Positions 1 to 8,229 of a stretch of DNA of 64,000 nucleotides are shown here, one piece after another. A program made the translations under genes and the position numbers. Under the pieces are notes generated by a model. The model did not search any database. It was given only the letters and a program-made list of their open reading frames with translations, and was not told the origin of the DNA. The stretch is from assembly GCA_002502245.1 (NCBI GenBank), contig DAPW01000017.1, forward strand, positions 47,020 through 111,019. The letters run 5' to 3'. The DNA comes from Methanoregula sp. UBA154. GTDB taxonomy: Archaea; Halobacteriota; Methanomicrobia; Methanomicrobiales; Methanospirillaceae. Within the stretch, counting starts at the first letter, position 1. Every line of letters begins with the position of its first letter.

Positions 1-1293
1 GAGCATCGGGAGATCGATCCTGGTCCGGACAAACTCTTTGAATTGCCGGAACCGCCGGTCGTGCCTGCCGAGCGTATTACTGGTGAACGCCGGTGTTCCC
101 TCAAACGGCATCACCTGCCGGATGTTCACCCGCCGTATGGAGAGGCCCGCCTTCAGGACGCGGTCGAGGAACTGTTCGTTCAGCTCGTACGTCTTCTCCG
201 TTTCCCCCGCGAGTCCGCAGACAAAATTGATCCCGGGGAGGAGTTCCGGCACATTGTCCCGCCGTTTCCCGCCCTCTTCGTTGACAATCTCAATCGCACG
301 GAAGACCTCGTCAGCATTTGCTTTCAGGTTGTTGGCCGCAACCACGGCCGGGTCGGCGGTCTCCATCCCGAACGCCGCGACATCGCCGGAGGAATGGTGC
401 CGGATGATCGCCCGCAGGGCTTCCCGCGCCTTTTCCTCGTGCCGGGTGATGGTTGCCGGGTTGGTGTTGTCGATATGCAGGGTTTTCAGATCCGGAGCTG
501 CGGCGCGGATGGCGGAGAACAGTGCCTCAACCTTTGCGGGTTCCGGTGCCGGGTATTCGCCGGCTCCAGCTCCGTATGCAAGAATGTCCGGCTGCCTGCC
601 AACCCGGAAGTGCCGGGCACCGTGGGTATGGAGTGCTGCAACCTCTGCTGCGATTCCTGCGATACCCCGGTACCGTGGCATTCCGTAGAACGGTTCGGTA
701 CAGAACGAGCACCCCCCGGTAGCCCCGTGGGAGCAGCCTCTCGCGGTCTCGAGCTCGCACATCACGAACGGGTAACCGGGGTGCTGGCTGATAACACTGC
801 TGCCCGCAATGCTCCACGGGTCGGTGCGGGTGTAGTCCAGCAATCCCGCCGGATCGTTCCCGCGTAGGTAATTATCGAGTGCAACGGCTGGCTCCCCGGC
901 AAGCAGGGCATCAAACCCGCTGATCACCTGCCGTATCGCCTGCTGTCCTCCCTCAGCGGCGTACCCGAATCCTACCGGGCCACCGATCAGCTTCCTAGGG
1001 CCATGAACCATGTGCCCGACCTGCTGGATCTCAGTGAGGGTGACGGGTGTGCCTCCAAGATATTTCCCCGGCACCGTGACCCCGGCGATCATGACCAATA
1101 AGTCTGCCTTGTTCAGGTCAGCGGTCCGGAGCGGTTCCTTCCGGAGCTGGTCGATGGTGAGGTACCTGACGGTGAAGTGGTGCTCAAGAAGTGCCCCGGC
1201 AACCGTACGGATATACGGCGAGATGTAAGGCGGCACGCCAAGACATGCGGGCTCGTCCACGTACCCGTCAAGGATGAACGCGGTACCACTCAT
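1..1293 (-). CDS. Radical SAM protein, COG1031-like (3' part outside window)
   Basis: The reading frame is open from the ATG at 1291-1293 to the left edge, so the C-terminus is missing (about 431 residues seen). The N-terminus contains ILDGYVDEPACLGVPPY, which I associate with the archaeal COG1031 radical SAM family. Near residue 182 there is an iron-sulfur motif, ARGCSHGATGGCSFC, in which the first two cysteines are seven residues apart (CX7CX2C) instead of the classical CX3CX2C; this expanded spacing is a feature I recall for that family. It should bind a 4Fe-4S cluster and cleave S-adenosylmethionine, but the substrate is unknown. The start codon overlaps the stop of mptE by four bases (ATGA), so the two are probably translationally coupled. 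Family assignment is from memory of the motif, not a search. Confidence 0.8.
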   Translation of the reverse strand, partial: MSGTAFILDGYVDEPACLGVPPYISPYIRTVAGALLEHHFTVRYLTIDQLRKEPLRTADLNKADLLVMIAGVTVPGKYLGGTPVTLTEIQQVGHMVHGPRKLIGGPVGFGYAAEGGQQAIRQVISGFDALLAGEPAVALDNYLRGNDPAGLLDYTRTDPWSIAGSSVISQHPGYPFVMCELETARGCSHGATGGCSFCTEPFYGMPRYRGIAGIAAEVAALHTHGARHFRVGRQPDILAYGAGAGEYPAPEPAKVEALFSAIRAAAPDLKTLHIDNTNPATITRHEEKAREALRAIIRHHSSGDVAAFGMETADPAVVAANNLKANADEVFRAIEIVNEEGGKRRDNVPELLPGINFVCGLAGETEKTYELNEQFLDRVLKAGLSIRRVNIRQVMPFEGTPAFTSNTLGRHDRRFRQFKEFVRTRIDLPML

Positions 1294-1910
1294 ACGGTAT
1301 GGCCAATCAGGGCGAGGAGTTTCCGTGCCCAGGTGAGTTTCCCGCGTTTCATCGGGTCCACGTTCTCGTCATCAAGGTCAAAACCGATGAGGGTGATGGA
1401 GGATGCCCCCAGTTCGTCCGCGGCAAAGACCGCCCGGTCGCCATCAGAAAAGCCGCCGAAGTTGTACACGTGGGGGAGTGGTGCTGCCTGCGTTGTCCCG
1501 ACGACCTTGCCTTTGAAACGCGGCACCCAGTGGTTCAGGAGCGGCATATTGTCCCCGTGTGCATGGATCACGACGATGGTCCCCTCTTTGTTCAGCTCGA
1601 TGATCCGGTCGGTTGTCCCGTCAAGGTCCGTAAATATCGCATCCACAAAGATACCGTGGGAGTCGAGCACCTCGGCAGCGGCATCCGCGGCAAAGACGAT
1701 GCCTTTGATCTTTCCGAGCTCGTCCTTGAGACAGGGGGCGTTCCCGCAGACCGTCACCTCGTTCTCCTCAGTGAGTGATGCAAGGGAGAGGAGGTTGTCC
1801 TGAGGAAGGAGGGCAGAAAGGAGCCGGGCTGCCTCCTCATCTTCCGCACGGTCGAATCCGAAATACTCAACTATCTCCCGGTAGTGGGGTTCCCATTCAG
1901 TGAAATTCAT
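1290..1910 (-). CDS. mptE: Archaeal 6-hydroxymethyl-7,8-dihydropterin pyrophosphokinase (DUF115)
   Basis: A 206-residue DUF115 protein of the MptE type, the archaeal enzyme that transfers diphosphate from ATP to 6-hydroxymethyl-7,8-dihydropterin in the methanopterin (and archaeal folate) pathway. Visible signatures are VTVCGNAPCLKDEL near residue 52, FTDLDGTTDRI near residue 94, VIHAHGDNMP near residue 114 and the C-terminal GFDLDDENVDPMKRGKL with KLTWARKLL. Length is as expected for the stand-alone family. It is the first gene of a two-gene minus-strand unit and overlaps the radical SAM gene by ATGA. The methanopterin theme recurs at 10004-11536 where the RFAP synthase is found. Confidence in the family is high; specificity is by family knowledge. 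Confidence 0.88.
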   Translation of the reverse strand: MNFTEWEPHYREIVEYFGFDRAEDEEAARLLSALLPQDNLLSLASLTEENEVTVCGNAPCLKDELGKIKGIVFAADAAAEVLDSHGIFVDAIFTDLDGTTDRIIELNKEGTIVVIHAHGDNMPLLNHWVPRFKGKVVGTTQAAPLPHVYNFGGFSDGDRAVFAADELGASSITLIGFDLDDENVDPMKRGKLTWARKLLALIGHTV

Positions 1911-1987
1911 GATAAATCCTGCCTTTATTCTTGCCTTTGGCCATATCCGTGAGCTGCATAACCCGGTGAAGAGCAGGTCTCAGGATT

Positions 1988-3457
1988 TCAGGCGCCATTC
2001 TTCTTTCCTTCGTTCTCGAGGCCGACGAGATCCCGGAACTTTTTTAACACCGGCTCGATCACGATCTCGAGCAGCCGGGCCTTGTCCTCCACTTTCCCGA
2101 AGTAATGGAGCGGGAGGGTGGCGGCGGCCATGTTCGGGTGGCCGCCGGCATCGCCCATGTCACCGAACGCCTCGGACAAGGCATTGCCGATATGGAGACG
2201 GATGTCACGGTTTCGGGCCGAGATCACGATCGCATTGTCAGTGATACCGTACACGAGTGCGGTGTTCACTCCCTCGAGCGTGATGAGGATATCTGCTGCC
2301 TGCGGGAGGGCGTCGCGGTTCATCACGTAACCCACGTTCGCGAAGAGGTACCCGCTCTGGATCTTCCGCCGGGTGATGGCAGTGCCGATAACGTCGAGCG
2401 TTTCCTGCGACATGGACGGGGACATGATCTTGTCAAGCAGGTCGGCATCGGTCAGCGGCAGCAGGAAACCGGCATAGCTGAGGTCCTGCGGGGTGACGTT
2501 GCGTTTGAACTCCTTTGTGTCCGTGCGAATACCATAAAGGAGGGCAGTAGCAACCCGTTTTCCCACCGGCACATCGAGCTCCTGCAGGTACTGGGTCATG
2601 ATGCTTGCTGTTGCCCCGACACCGGGGCGGATATCGACAAAACCGCCCGGTGTCGCGACATGTTTTCCTTCCCGGTGGTGGTCGATGATGATGCTGATCT
2701 TTGTCTGGGGGGGGACATCGTTGTTCGCGCCCGGCCCCGCACAGTCGACAAGCGCAAGGTAGCTGCATTCCGCAAGCGCCTCAGCGGTCAGGTGCTCCAG
2801 CTTGATATCGAGCAGGTTCACGAACGTGCGGTTCTCCTGGTGGCCGATATTTCCCTCGTAGAAGATCCGGGTGACAAGCGTTTTGCTGTTGGCCTGTTTT
2901 GCGATCTCGGCAAGTGCCATGGCAGAAGAGATCGCGTCCGGATCCGGGTTCTTGTGGGTGATGATCCCAAGCGTCCCTTCCCAGCCGGCGATTAAGGAGA
3001 AGAGGCGCTGCGAGATCCGGCTTGCGTGTTGTTTTTTCACCTGGAGGATCGCCTGTCGTGCCACCACTTCCTGCGGGTAGAGGACAAAATCCGCCCCGGC
3101 CGCGGTCAGCTTCTGGCCGTTCACCGGATCGGTCGAGCGGGCAACGACCTGCACCGACGGGTAGCGCTTCCTGATAGTGAGGACTGCCGCGAGGTTCGCA
3201 TCGCCGTTCCCGGTCATCACGAACGCGATCTCGAACGGGGGGAGCCCGGCAAGCAGGTCGGGCGAGGTTATATCACGTTGGTACGCATCGAACTTCTGGT
3301 CGCGGAGGTGGCGGACGCGGGTCTCGTCCTTGTCAGCCACGATCACGCGCTCGTTCTCCTTTGCCAGCTCGAGAATGATGTTGTAACCGTTCGTCCCGCA
3401 CCCGAAAATGCAGTATTTTACCGGTCCCGGCTGCTCAAACGGGGCTTCCTGCGGCAT
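1988..3457 (-). CDS. RCK_N (TrkA-N) and DHH/DHHA1 phosphoesterase fusion
   Basis: A 489-residue two-part protein. Residues about 14-130 form a Rossmann nucleotide-binding domain of the TrkA/RCK type (FGCGTNGYN, followed by an acidic VIVADKDE end of strand 2). Residues about 150-470 are a DHH phosphoesterase: NPDPDAISSA (motif I), LALVDCAG (motif II), IIIDHHREGK (motif III, the DHH), GVGATASI, and a DHHA1 tail with GDAGGHPNMAAA. All the metal-ligand motifs look intact, so it should be an active Mn-dependent phosphodiesterase. DHH-DHHA1 enzymes of this class degrade cyclic di-AMP or short oligonucleotides; an RCK domain is a typical cyclic di-AMP or NAD(H) sensor on potassium channels. Coupling the two suggests a regulated nucleotide phosphodiesterase, which is inference. 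It stands alone, upstream of tRNA-Lys on the other strand. Confidence 0.87.
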   Translation of the reverse strand: MPQEAPFEQPGPVKYCIFGCGTNGYNIILELAKENERVIVADKDETRVRHLRDQKFDAYQRDITSPDLLAGLPPFEIAFVMTGNGDANLAAVLTIRKRYPSVQVVARSTDPVNGQKLTAAGADFVLYPQEVVARQAILQVKKQHASRISQRLFSLIAGWEGTLGIITHKNPDPDAISSAMALAEIAKQANSKTLVTRIFYEGNIGHQENRTFVNLLDIKLEHLTAEALAECSYLALVDCAGPGANNDVPPQTKISIIIDHHREGKHVATPGGFVDIRPGVGATASIMTQYLQELDVPVGKRVATALLYGIRTDTKEFKRNVTPQDLSYAGFLLPLTDADLLDKIMSPSMSQETLDVIGTAITRRKIQSGYLFANVGYVMNRDALPQAADILITLEGVNTALVYGITDNAIVISARNRDIRLHIGNALSEAFGDMGDAGGHPNMAAATLPLHYFGKVEDKARLLEIVIEPVLKKFRDLVGLENEGKKNGA

Positions 3458-3558
3458 GGTACAGAAGATGTATCATTCCACGGTATTAAGGGATTCCAAC
3501 TGATTGTTTCCAAAACCTTTATTCGGCATCATCGACCACATTATCAGGCAACAGGCAT

Positions 3559-3632
3559 GGGTCTGTAGCTTAGTTCGGCATAGCGGCGGACTCTTAATCC
3601 GCAGGTCAAGGGTTCAAATCCCTTCAGGCCCG
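3559..3632 (+). tRNA. tRNA-Lys (CTT)
   Basis: The acceptor arm GGGTCTG (3559-3565) pairs with CAGGCCC (3625-3631), with one G-U pair and discriminator G at 3632. The anticodon stem GCGGA/TCCGC encloses loop CTCTTAA, giving anticodon CTT at 3593-3595. The T loop GGTTCAAATCC is canonical. CCA is not encoded and no intron is present. A possible box A (CCTTTATTC, about 3516-3524) lies about 35 bases upstream. Confidence 0.96.
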
Positions 3633-3975
3633 TTTTATGTATCGTTTCTGACTCGCACAGAGTCGTATTTGATATTTCATCTGGTTTACACTCATAATTC
3701 TTTATTTGGGTTATGTCGGATTCGACTTTTACCAAATTCAACGATTGAAACTCGTTCGATTCTCTTGATAGGAGATATTCACTATCGATTTTGAATAGGG
3801 AAACAGGTTACCCGATCAGTGCGCCTTTTTCAATTCCGCGGTGGCGGACAGAATGTACCGGAAAGCGGACTGATGCCGGAAATGCTGCCGGTGCTCTCCT
3901 GTGGGAGAGGACGGTATCAGATCGCTGGGTATTTTACCCAATGGCAAGAAAGAATCCTCCGGAGGTCTCATGACC
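3633..3975. other. AT-rich intergenic region before rubrerythrin
   Basis: 343 bases without a convincing gene. The first half is AT-rich (for example TTCTTTATTTGGG near 3698), which could hold the rubrerythrin promoter, and the end carries the strong ribosome binding site GGAGGT at 3961-3966. The short open frames here have no protein-like composition. Confidence 0.6.
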
Positions 3976-4548
3976 ATGAAGTTTGCAGGCAGCAAGACAG
4001 AGAGGAACCTGCTCGCAGCATTTGCCGGCGAGTCCCAGGCACGGAACCGTTACACATTCTTTGCGAGTGCCGCAAAAAAGGAAGGATATGAACAGATCGC
4101 AGCGCTCTTCCTCAAGACCGCGGAAGAGGAGAAGGAGCACGGGAAACTCTTTTTCAAGCAGCTGAAAGGCGGCGAGGTGGAGATTTTGGCCGCTTACCCG
4201 GCGGGCATGATCGGCACCACGGAGGAGAACCTTGCTGCTGCCGCTGCGGGCGAGAAGATGGAGTGGGGCACGCTCTATCCCTCATTTGCAACAACTGCGG
4301 ACAAGGAAGGATTCAGGGATATCGCCCACCTCTTCCGGATGGTGGCACAGGTAGAAGCACACCACGAGGCCCGGTATGCAAAACTCCATGCAAACTTAGT
4401 GAAAGGGACCGTCTTCACATACGGTACACCCGTAAAATGGTACTGCCGGAACTGCGGCAACGTGCAGGTGGGGAAGGAGGCGCCGGAAAAGTGCCCGGTC
4501 TGCGACCACCCGCAGGCATATTACGAGCTCGCAGCGGGGAATTACTGA
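3976..4548 (+). CDS. rbr: Rubrerythrin
   Basis: A rubrerythrin of 190 residues that reduces hydrogen peroxide using a diiron site and a rubredoxin-like iron centre, an oxygen-defence enzyme typical of anaerobes. The ferritin-like domain begins KTERNLLAAFAGESQARNRY, with further diiron glutamates in AEEEKEHGK and in the VEAHHEARYAKL helix. The C-terminal rubredoxin-like domain has CRNCG and CPVCDHPQAYYEL (two CXXC pairs). Two in-frame ATGs exist at 3970 and 3976; the second is chosen because GGAGGT ends at 3966, leaving a normal nine-base spacing, and because family members start MK just before the conserved helix. Monocistronic; the neighbour on the other strand is a flavoprotein of similar oxidative-stress or redox flavour. 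Confidence 0.93.
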   Translation: MKFAGSKTERNLLAAFAGESQARNRYTFFASAAKKEGYEQIAALFLKTAEEEKEHGKLFFKQLKGGEVEILAAYPAGMIGTTEENLAAAAAGEKMEWGTLYPSFATTADKEGFRDIAHLFRMVAQVEAHHEARYAKLHANLVKGTVFTYGTPVKWYCRNCGNVQVGKEAPEKCPVCDHPQAYYELAAGNY

Positions 4549-4598
4549 ATTCTTATTTTTCAGGATATGATTTTCCGATCCGGGATCGCCCGGCGGGT

Positions 4599-5267
4599 TT
4601 AATCGATCCAGCCCAATTTCACCCACCGCTCATACTCATCGGTGCGGAAATCCCGGTTTTCGATCACAAAATCCCGGAAAAAATCACGGTTGCCGGCGAT
4701 CTCCGCTTCCTGGTCCGGATCGGCAAAGCCTTTCCTGATCGCTTCGGTAAGTTTTTTCCCGAGCGCCCTTGCAGAAGCGTCCGCTCCATCAACGGCTCCC
4801 GCGTCCCCGCTGGTTGCAACACTGAGTCCGCCAACAGCGATAACGCCAAGGTAATTGAGGACATGGTTCTGGTACGCCACCACCTCATTCCCCCCGGACG
4901 TGTGCGTGGTCGCAACCGAGCAGCCGTATTTTCCTGCCAGCAGCTGGTAATGGATCGCGTCCGCGAGCCGGTCAAAGAAGATCTTCATCTGGCCCGAGAT
5001 GTTGTCGATATAGACCGGTGATGCGAACACGATCCCGTCCGCCCCGTTCATCCGCTCAACGAGGAGCGGGACATCGTCCTCGAACACGCAGATCCCGTTG
5101 AATGAGCAGCCCTCGCAGGCCGTGCAGGGTGTGATGCGGAGGTCGCAGAGGTCGATCATCTCTGTCTCTGCGCCGGCTTCTGCCGCTCCTTCAAGTACGA
5201 ACTGTGCGAGTCTTCGCGAGGTGCTCCGGACGGCCCGGGGGCTCCCGTTGATGGCAAGAATTTTCAT
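4599..5267 (-). CDS. Iron-sulfur flavoprotein (Isf-type NADPH-dependent FMN reductase fold)
   Basis: A 222-residue flavodoxin-fold protein. The N-terminus MKILAINGSPR is the FMN phosphate-binding loop. The segment CTACEGCSFNGIC near residue 48 is the compact cysteine motif (CX2CX2CX5C here) that holds a 4Fe-4S cluster in methanogen iron-sulfur flavoproteins, and ASPVYIDNISGQMKIFFDR is the conserved flavin-binding segment. Isf proteins pass electrons to oxygen or peroxide or between ferredoxin and other carriers. The gene converges with rubrerythrin, 50 bases away. A second, rubredoxin-fused member of the same superfamily lies at 58118-58951. The physiological partner cannot be told from the sequence. 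Confidence 0.86.
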   Translation of the reverse strand: MKILAINGSPRAVRSTSRRLAQFVLEGAAEAGAETEMIDLCDLRITPCTACEGCSFNGICVFEDDVPLLVERMNGADGIVFASPVYIDNISGQMKIFFDRLADAIHYQLLAGKYGCSVATTHTSGGNEVVAYQNHVLNYLGVIAVGGLSVATSGDAGAVDGADASARALGKKLTEAIRKGFADPDQEAEIAGNRDFFRDFVIENRDFRTDEYERWVKLGWID

Positions 5268-5368
5268 GGCGATACACTGCTCCTGCTCAGGAGATGGGAT
5301 GTGGGTGATTTTCCTATTTCGGATATGAGAAAACCGGCCGGGACCGGAAATTACAGAACGGTAAAAAT

Positions 5369-5689
5369 TTATTTTTTCCGGATACCTTCAATCTTGTCAC
5401 CGATAAATGTACCGAGGATGAAGATGATCAAAAAGATGAAGATCTCGAACACGATGCCCAGGATTCCGGGGAAACCGAAATCGATACTCAGGTACCGCGC
5501 GGCAAGCGCGAAGATGATCCCTAAGAGGACGCCGGCAAGAGCGCCATTTTTAAGAAGACCGATGTAGTCTTCCTTTCCGTGGTGAATGAAGCCAAAGACA
5601 ATCCCCAGGATCAGATTCAGTAGTATCAGACTCAGTAGTTCAAGCAACATACCAATTCTCTCAATCAAGGCAGTATTGCTTCCCCCCAT
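5369..5689 (-). CDS. Small three-helix membrane protein, unknown function
   Basis: A 106-residue hydrophobic protein with an N-terminal helix (LLELLSLILLNLILGIVFGF), a central helix (ALAGVLLGIIFALAARYL) and a C-terminal helix (GIVFEIFIFLIIFILGTFIG) followed by the basic tail KIEGIRKK. The codon pattern and the low count of charged residues inside the segments look like a real membrane protein. No family is recognised. It sits alone, 102 bases upstream of the flavoprotein gene on the same strand (it is transcribed first), so the two may share a transcript. Confidence 0.7.
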   Translation of the reverse strand: MGGSNTALIERIGMLLELLSLILLNLILGIVFGFIHHGKEDYIGLLKNGALAGVLLGIIFALAARYLSIDFGFPGILGIVFEIFIFLIIFILGTFIGDKIEGIRKK

Positions 5690-6580
5690 AAAAAAAGGTT
5701 CTGGAAGCGTCCGGACAGATTTACGGGATTTTCCAAGGGTTTGTCATGTATCGAGAGCGAAAAATCCATCGAGGTCATCCGGTAGCACTCCAGCAACACC
5801 ATCCCCACATATCCTCCCGTCAAACTCCCTGTTTTCTCTCATTTCTCCGTCGGAGAACCGTGATTTCGGCCATAGCGGGCACCAGTTGGAAGAACATCCG
5901 CCAAAACCTCTTACCGGTTGTGCCATTTTTCCAAATCAGCCCAAGCCCGCAATATTGCACGGTTTTTTTCTGATGAACAGGAGTATTTTCCGAAAAATGC
6001 CGGTAATAATGGCAATCTTGTCGGGCGTTGGCACCATTCCCACCGGAAAGATTCCCGGGCAAGACCCCGCTCCGGGCTTCTCCATAGGAGCGTGGGTCAC
6101 AAAAAGGGTATCTCCCCGGACTCCCTTTTCCAGGGACCTCCGTCGAAAAGTATCGCAACGAACCTGCGGGTTATGGTATGTATCGGGGTTCCGCAATTCA
6201 ACATCCATGACCGCGACTGCATGGCTACCAGGCCGGCGCCAGACACATTCATTCTGTGTGCGGGGCCGGAACTCTCGGAAGATGTACAGGGAAAAAAAGA
6301 CCGCGAAGCCGGTGATCTCGCCCGGAAAAAGACCCTCATACATTTTTTCCGGGCGATCCGGTACCGGGTAAGCCGGACTTTAACGAGACGGATCGATTGC
6401 GGTTTGAAGATATCAAAGGCGGAACCGAGGTCCGTATGCGGATTATCGATCCAGCGGCAGCCCATCCGCTCGATAAATCCTTTTCTTCCCTGATAACCCT
6501 GTCAGGTTTTTCCCGCGGGTCCTGGACACGTAACCTCCCCGGAATTTCCCTGAGCGGTCATGCAGTTTCGTCAGTTTAAA
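5690..6580. other. Long gap with possible decayed coding sequence
   Basis: 891 bases with no intact gene I can support. Several overlapping frames are open on both strands but none has a start, a ribosome site and protein-like composition together. The stretch 6397-6500 on the plus strand reads like the end of a real protein (DIKGGTEVRMRIIDP), and the frame upstream of it is interrupted repeatedly, so an old degraded gene on the plus strand is possible. No repeat, tRNA or hairpin of note was seen. Confidence 0.35.
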
Positions 6581-6937
6581 TCATGGGAGGGTTACAAACA
6601 CCTGCCGCCAGACTTTTTTCCCGAGAACCCGGGTCCGGTGCCCCTGCCCGGTCAGGTCTTCTGCAAGCAGGATATCCCCCTTGCGGAGCACCCGTTTCTC
6701 ACCGCTTCCGACTTCAATCTCGGCTTCGCCGTCAATGGTGATCACGTATTCCCTGCATACGACATTGTGCCACGCATATTCCCAGACCGGTGGAATCTCA
6801 CGGAAGAAGACCGACTTGGCCGGCTCTGGTATCGTGAAGAGACCGAAATCCCCCCGGGACTCGAACGGCACTTCAATTTCCTCAAAATAAGACCGGTTAT
6901 CAGTTCCGGTGGAGAGTCGTGTTATCTTCATAGGCAT
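6581..6937 (-). CDS. Cupin-domain protein
   Basis: The reading frame is open further upstream, but protein-like sequence begins at MPMKITRL; the ATG at 6935-6937 is chosen, giving 118 residues. The core matches a small cupin barrel: YAWHNVVCREYVITIDGEAEI, then the turn GSGEKRVLRKGDILLAEDLTGQGHRTR, the second cupin motif with G(D)xxxxxxxxGxxH spacing. The first histidine motif (HX3-4EX6G) is present in altered form, HNVVCREYVITIDG, so a metal site is possible but unusual. Substrate unknown. The start is preceded by a weak Shine-Dalgarno-like AGGG. Just upstream on the same strand is a frameshifted small gene. Confidence 0.75.
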   Translation of the reverse strand: MPMKITRLSTGTDNRSYFEEIEVPFESRGDFGLFTIPEPAKSVFFREIPPVWEYAWHNVVCREYVITIDGEAEIEVGSGEKRVLRKGDILLAEDLTGQGHRTRVLGKKVWRQVFVTLP

Positions 6938-6960
6938 TTTCCCTGAAACGATCGTGTACC

Positions 6961-7174
6961 TCAAAAAGGGAAAAACCAATGCTTTTTTCTCAAGGCCGGC
7001 CTGGGTACGTTGCCTGGCACCACCACCACCCATACCCGGTCCTTCATGGCCTCCGGGAAATGGTGGGCATCGATCCACATCGCATCGTACTCCCCGTAGT
7101 TGAAGTACGTCACTCCGTCCACCCGTTGCCGGTATTCAAGGATAGTTCAAGATGCAGGGAACAAAACTAATCAT
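6961..7174 (-). pseudogene. Frameshifted small protein gene, family unknown
   Basis: From the ATG at 7172-7174 the frame reads MISFVPCILNYP and stops, while a one-base shift opens LEYRQRVDGVTYFNYGEYD and continues for about 60 residues to a TGA at 6961-6963, ending in LRKKHWFFPF. The second part is clearly protein-like, rich in aromatic residues, and has no start of its own apart from internal GTG codons. The simplest reading is a gene of about 70 codons carrying a one-base insertion near 7146. It lies directly upstream of the cupin gene on the same strand. I do not recognise the family. Confidence 0.4.
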
Positions 7175-7188
7175 CCCGGGGGAGCACC

Positions 7189-7623
7189 GTGCCGGATACC
7201 AGAATTTCCGGAACTCGCAAAAAAAAGAATATGTTCCGGTTTTTATATGATGGTTACTTCATGTCATACAGCTTACAGGTATATGGTAATCCGTTCCAGC
7301 ACCAGACCTCATCTGGTGACCGGATCCGGGTATTCCTGATAAGAGGTAAAACTGTGGAAGCCATATCCTTTGAAGTCCCGCAGGTCTTTGTGCCTGATCC
7401 CATCCATATCCATATTCTCCAGGCAGTGTCCGACAAGCAGGGCTGCCACATAGGCCATGTGGTCCAGCAGCTGCTCCCCACACACGGGGAGAGTGGTGTC
7501 AGATCCGGTATCCGGGTCTTACTCTCCAAGCGGTTTCTCGACGGAGGAAAATCCTCAAGCGAGATTGTGCTCCGGCTGACCTCGAAAGGCCGTGTCCTGC
7601 TCCAGAAAGCAGACGCAAGTTAA
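7189..7623 (+). CDS. Putative winged-helix DNA-binding protein, unknown function
   Basis: A 144-residue reading frame starting with GTG and preceded by GGGGGAG four bases upstream; internal ATGs at codons 15 and 25 are alternative starts. The N-terminal half has alternating hydrophobic strands (RIRVFLIRGKTVEAISFEVP). The C-terminal half looks like a winged helix: IHILQAVSDKQGCHIGHVVQQLL, then a turn GESGVRSGIRVLLSKRFL and a wing-like hairpin KSSSEIVLRLTSKGRVLLQ. That resembles archaeal MarR/PadR-size regulators, but the match is by eye. No partner gene is adjacent. Confidence 0.5.
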   Translation: MPDTRISGTRKKKNMFRFLYDGYFMSYSLQVYGNPFQHQTSSGDRIRVFLIRGKTVEAISFEVPQVFVPDPIHIHILQAVSDKQGCHIGHVVQQLLPTHGESGVRSGIRVLLSKRFLDGGKSSSEIVLRLTSKGRVLLQKADAS

Positions 7624-7666
7624 TCTGCACAATCCGCTCAGGAACTTCGTTGCCGGTCAGCACGAG

Positions 7667-7968
7667 CTACGCCAGCCCGAGCAGGACCAGCACCACGATT
7701 GCGATCAGGATCTTCAGGTACGGGAGCCTTGCCCCCGTTTTCTTTTCCGGCCTGTGCCGTTGTTCCAGCGCGACTCCGCCAGTTGCCGTCACACCACCGC
7801 CCCGGCCGTAGTTCATACTGACGTTCGGCCGTGGTTTACCTTCCAGCTGCCGATACCGGTGCAGGCATGGCTGGGCGGCAGACGACAATCCGGACAGCAT
7901 AGTCCGCCACCGTGCCGGCAGGTGAAGGGGAAAATGCACTCGTTGCCGCAGTGGTCGCAGCGGGCCAT
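7667..7968 (-). pseudogene. AN1-type zinc finger membrane protein, frameshifted
   Basis: From the ATG at 7966-7968 the frame reads an AN1 zinc finger: CDHCGNECIFPFTC, then CCPDC and RLPPSHAC. After GSW the frame runs to a TGA within about ten codons, whereas a one-base shift near 7840 continues KPRPNVSMNYGRGGG and ends in a membrane helix (YLKILIAIVVLVLLGLA) with stop at 7667. Archaeal AN1 proteins with a basic/glycine linker and a C-terminal membrane anchor are a known arrangement. Two zinc ligands also look changed: the usual second cysteine of CXXC after PFxC is G, and the histidine before RLP is C. Frameshift and ligand loss together indicate a decaying gene. Confidence 0.65.
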
Positions 7969-7982
7969 AGTACGTGCTTTCG

Positions 7983-8229
7983 ATGAGCGGCTATCAGTAA
8001 TACAGCTCCTGCCCAACGTGTTCGGAAGAAGAGCAGATCGATATCAGGGTTGTCAATATGCGGAAAAAAGCAGACCTGATCCATGAGCTGCTTTCCTGCA
8101 AGGTCTTTGCGCAGATGAACGATTACCTCTTCAGGCTTATGAAAGAAAAACGCATGGTTGTCTGGCACCTGCATTCAGGGCAGATTTAAATTCGAACTGC
8201 GCGATCAGATACTCGGTCCGGAGGAGTGA
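7983..8229 (+). pseudogene. Possible broken small zinc-ribbon protein gene
   Basis: Starting at ATG 7983-7985 the frame reads MSGYQ, an in-frame TAA, then YSSCPTCSEEEQIDIRVVN and a helical stretch (KADLIHELLSCKVFAQMNDY) up to a stop at 8187-8189. A one-base shift near 8175 opens RFKFELRDQILGPEE, which ends at the TGA at 8227-8229. Composition and the CPTC motif suggest a real ancestral gene of about 80 codons with one nonsense and one frameshift change. The 5' portion runs opposite the AN1 pseudogene. An alternative is a short intact protein of 43 codons starting at ATG 8058. Confidence 0.35.

Noticed and set aside
43..867. Long plus-strand open frame opposite the radical SAM gene
   Set aside because: It is the mirror of the coding minus strand. 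Its composition is rich in Arg, Gly and Pro as expected of antisense frames in GC-rich genes, and the minus frame contains the real motifs.
2105..2995. 296-codon plus-strand frame opposite the RCK-DHH gene
   Set aside because: The minus frame has intact RCK and DHH motifs; the plus frame is antisense.
4263..5021. 252-codon plus-strand frame spanning the end of rubrerythrin and the flavoprotein
   Set aside because: It crosses the rubrerythrin stop region in another frame and lies opposite the flavoprotein; both real genes have clear motifs.
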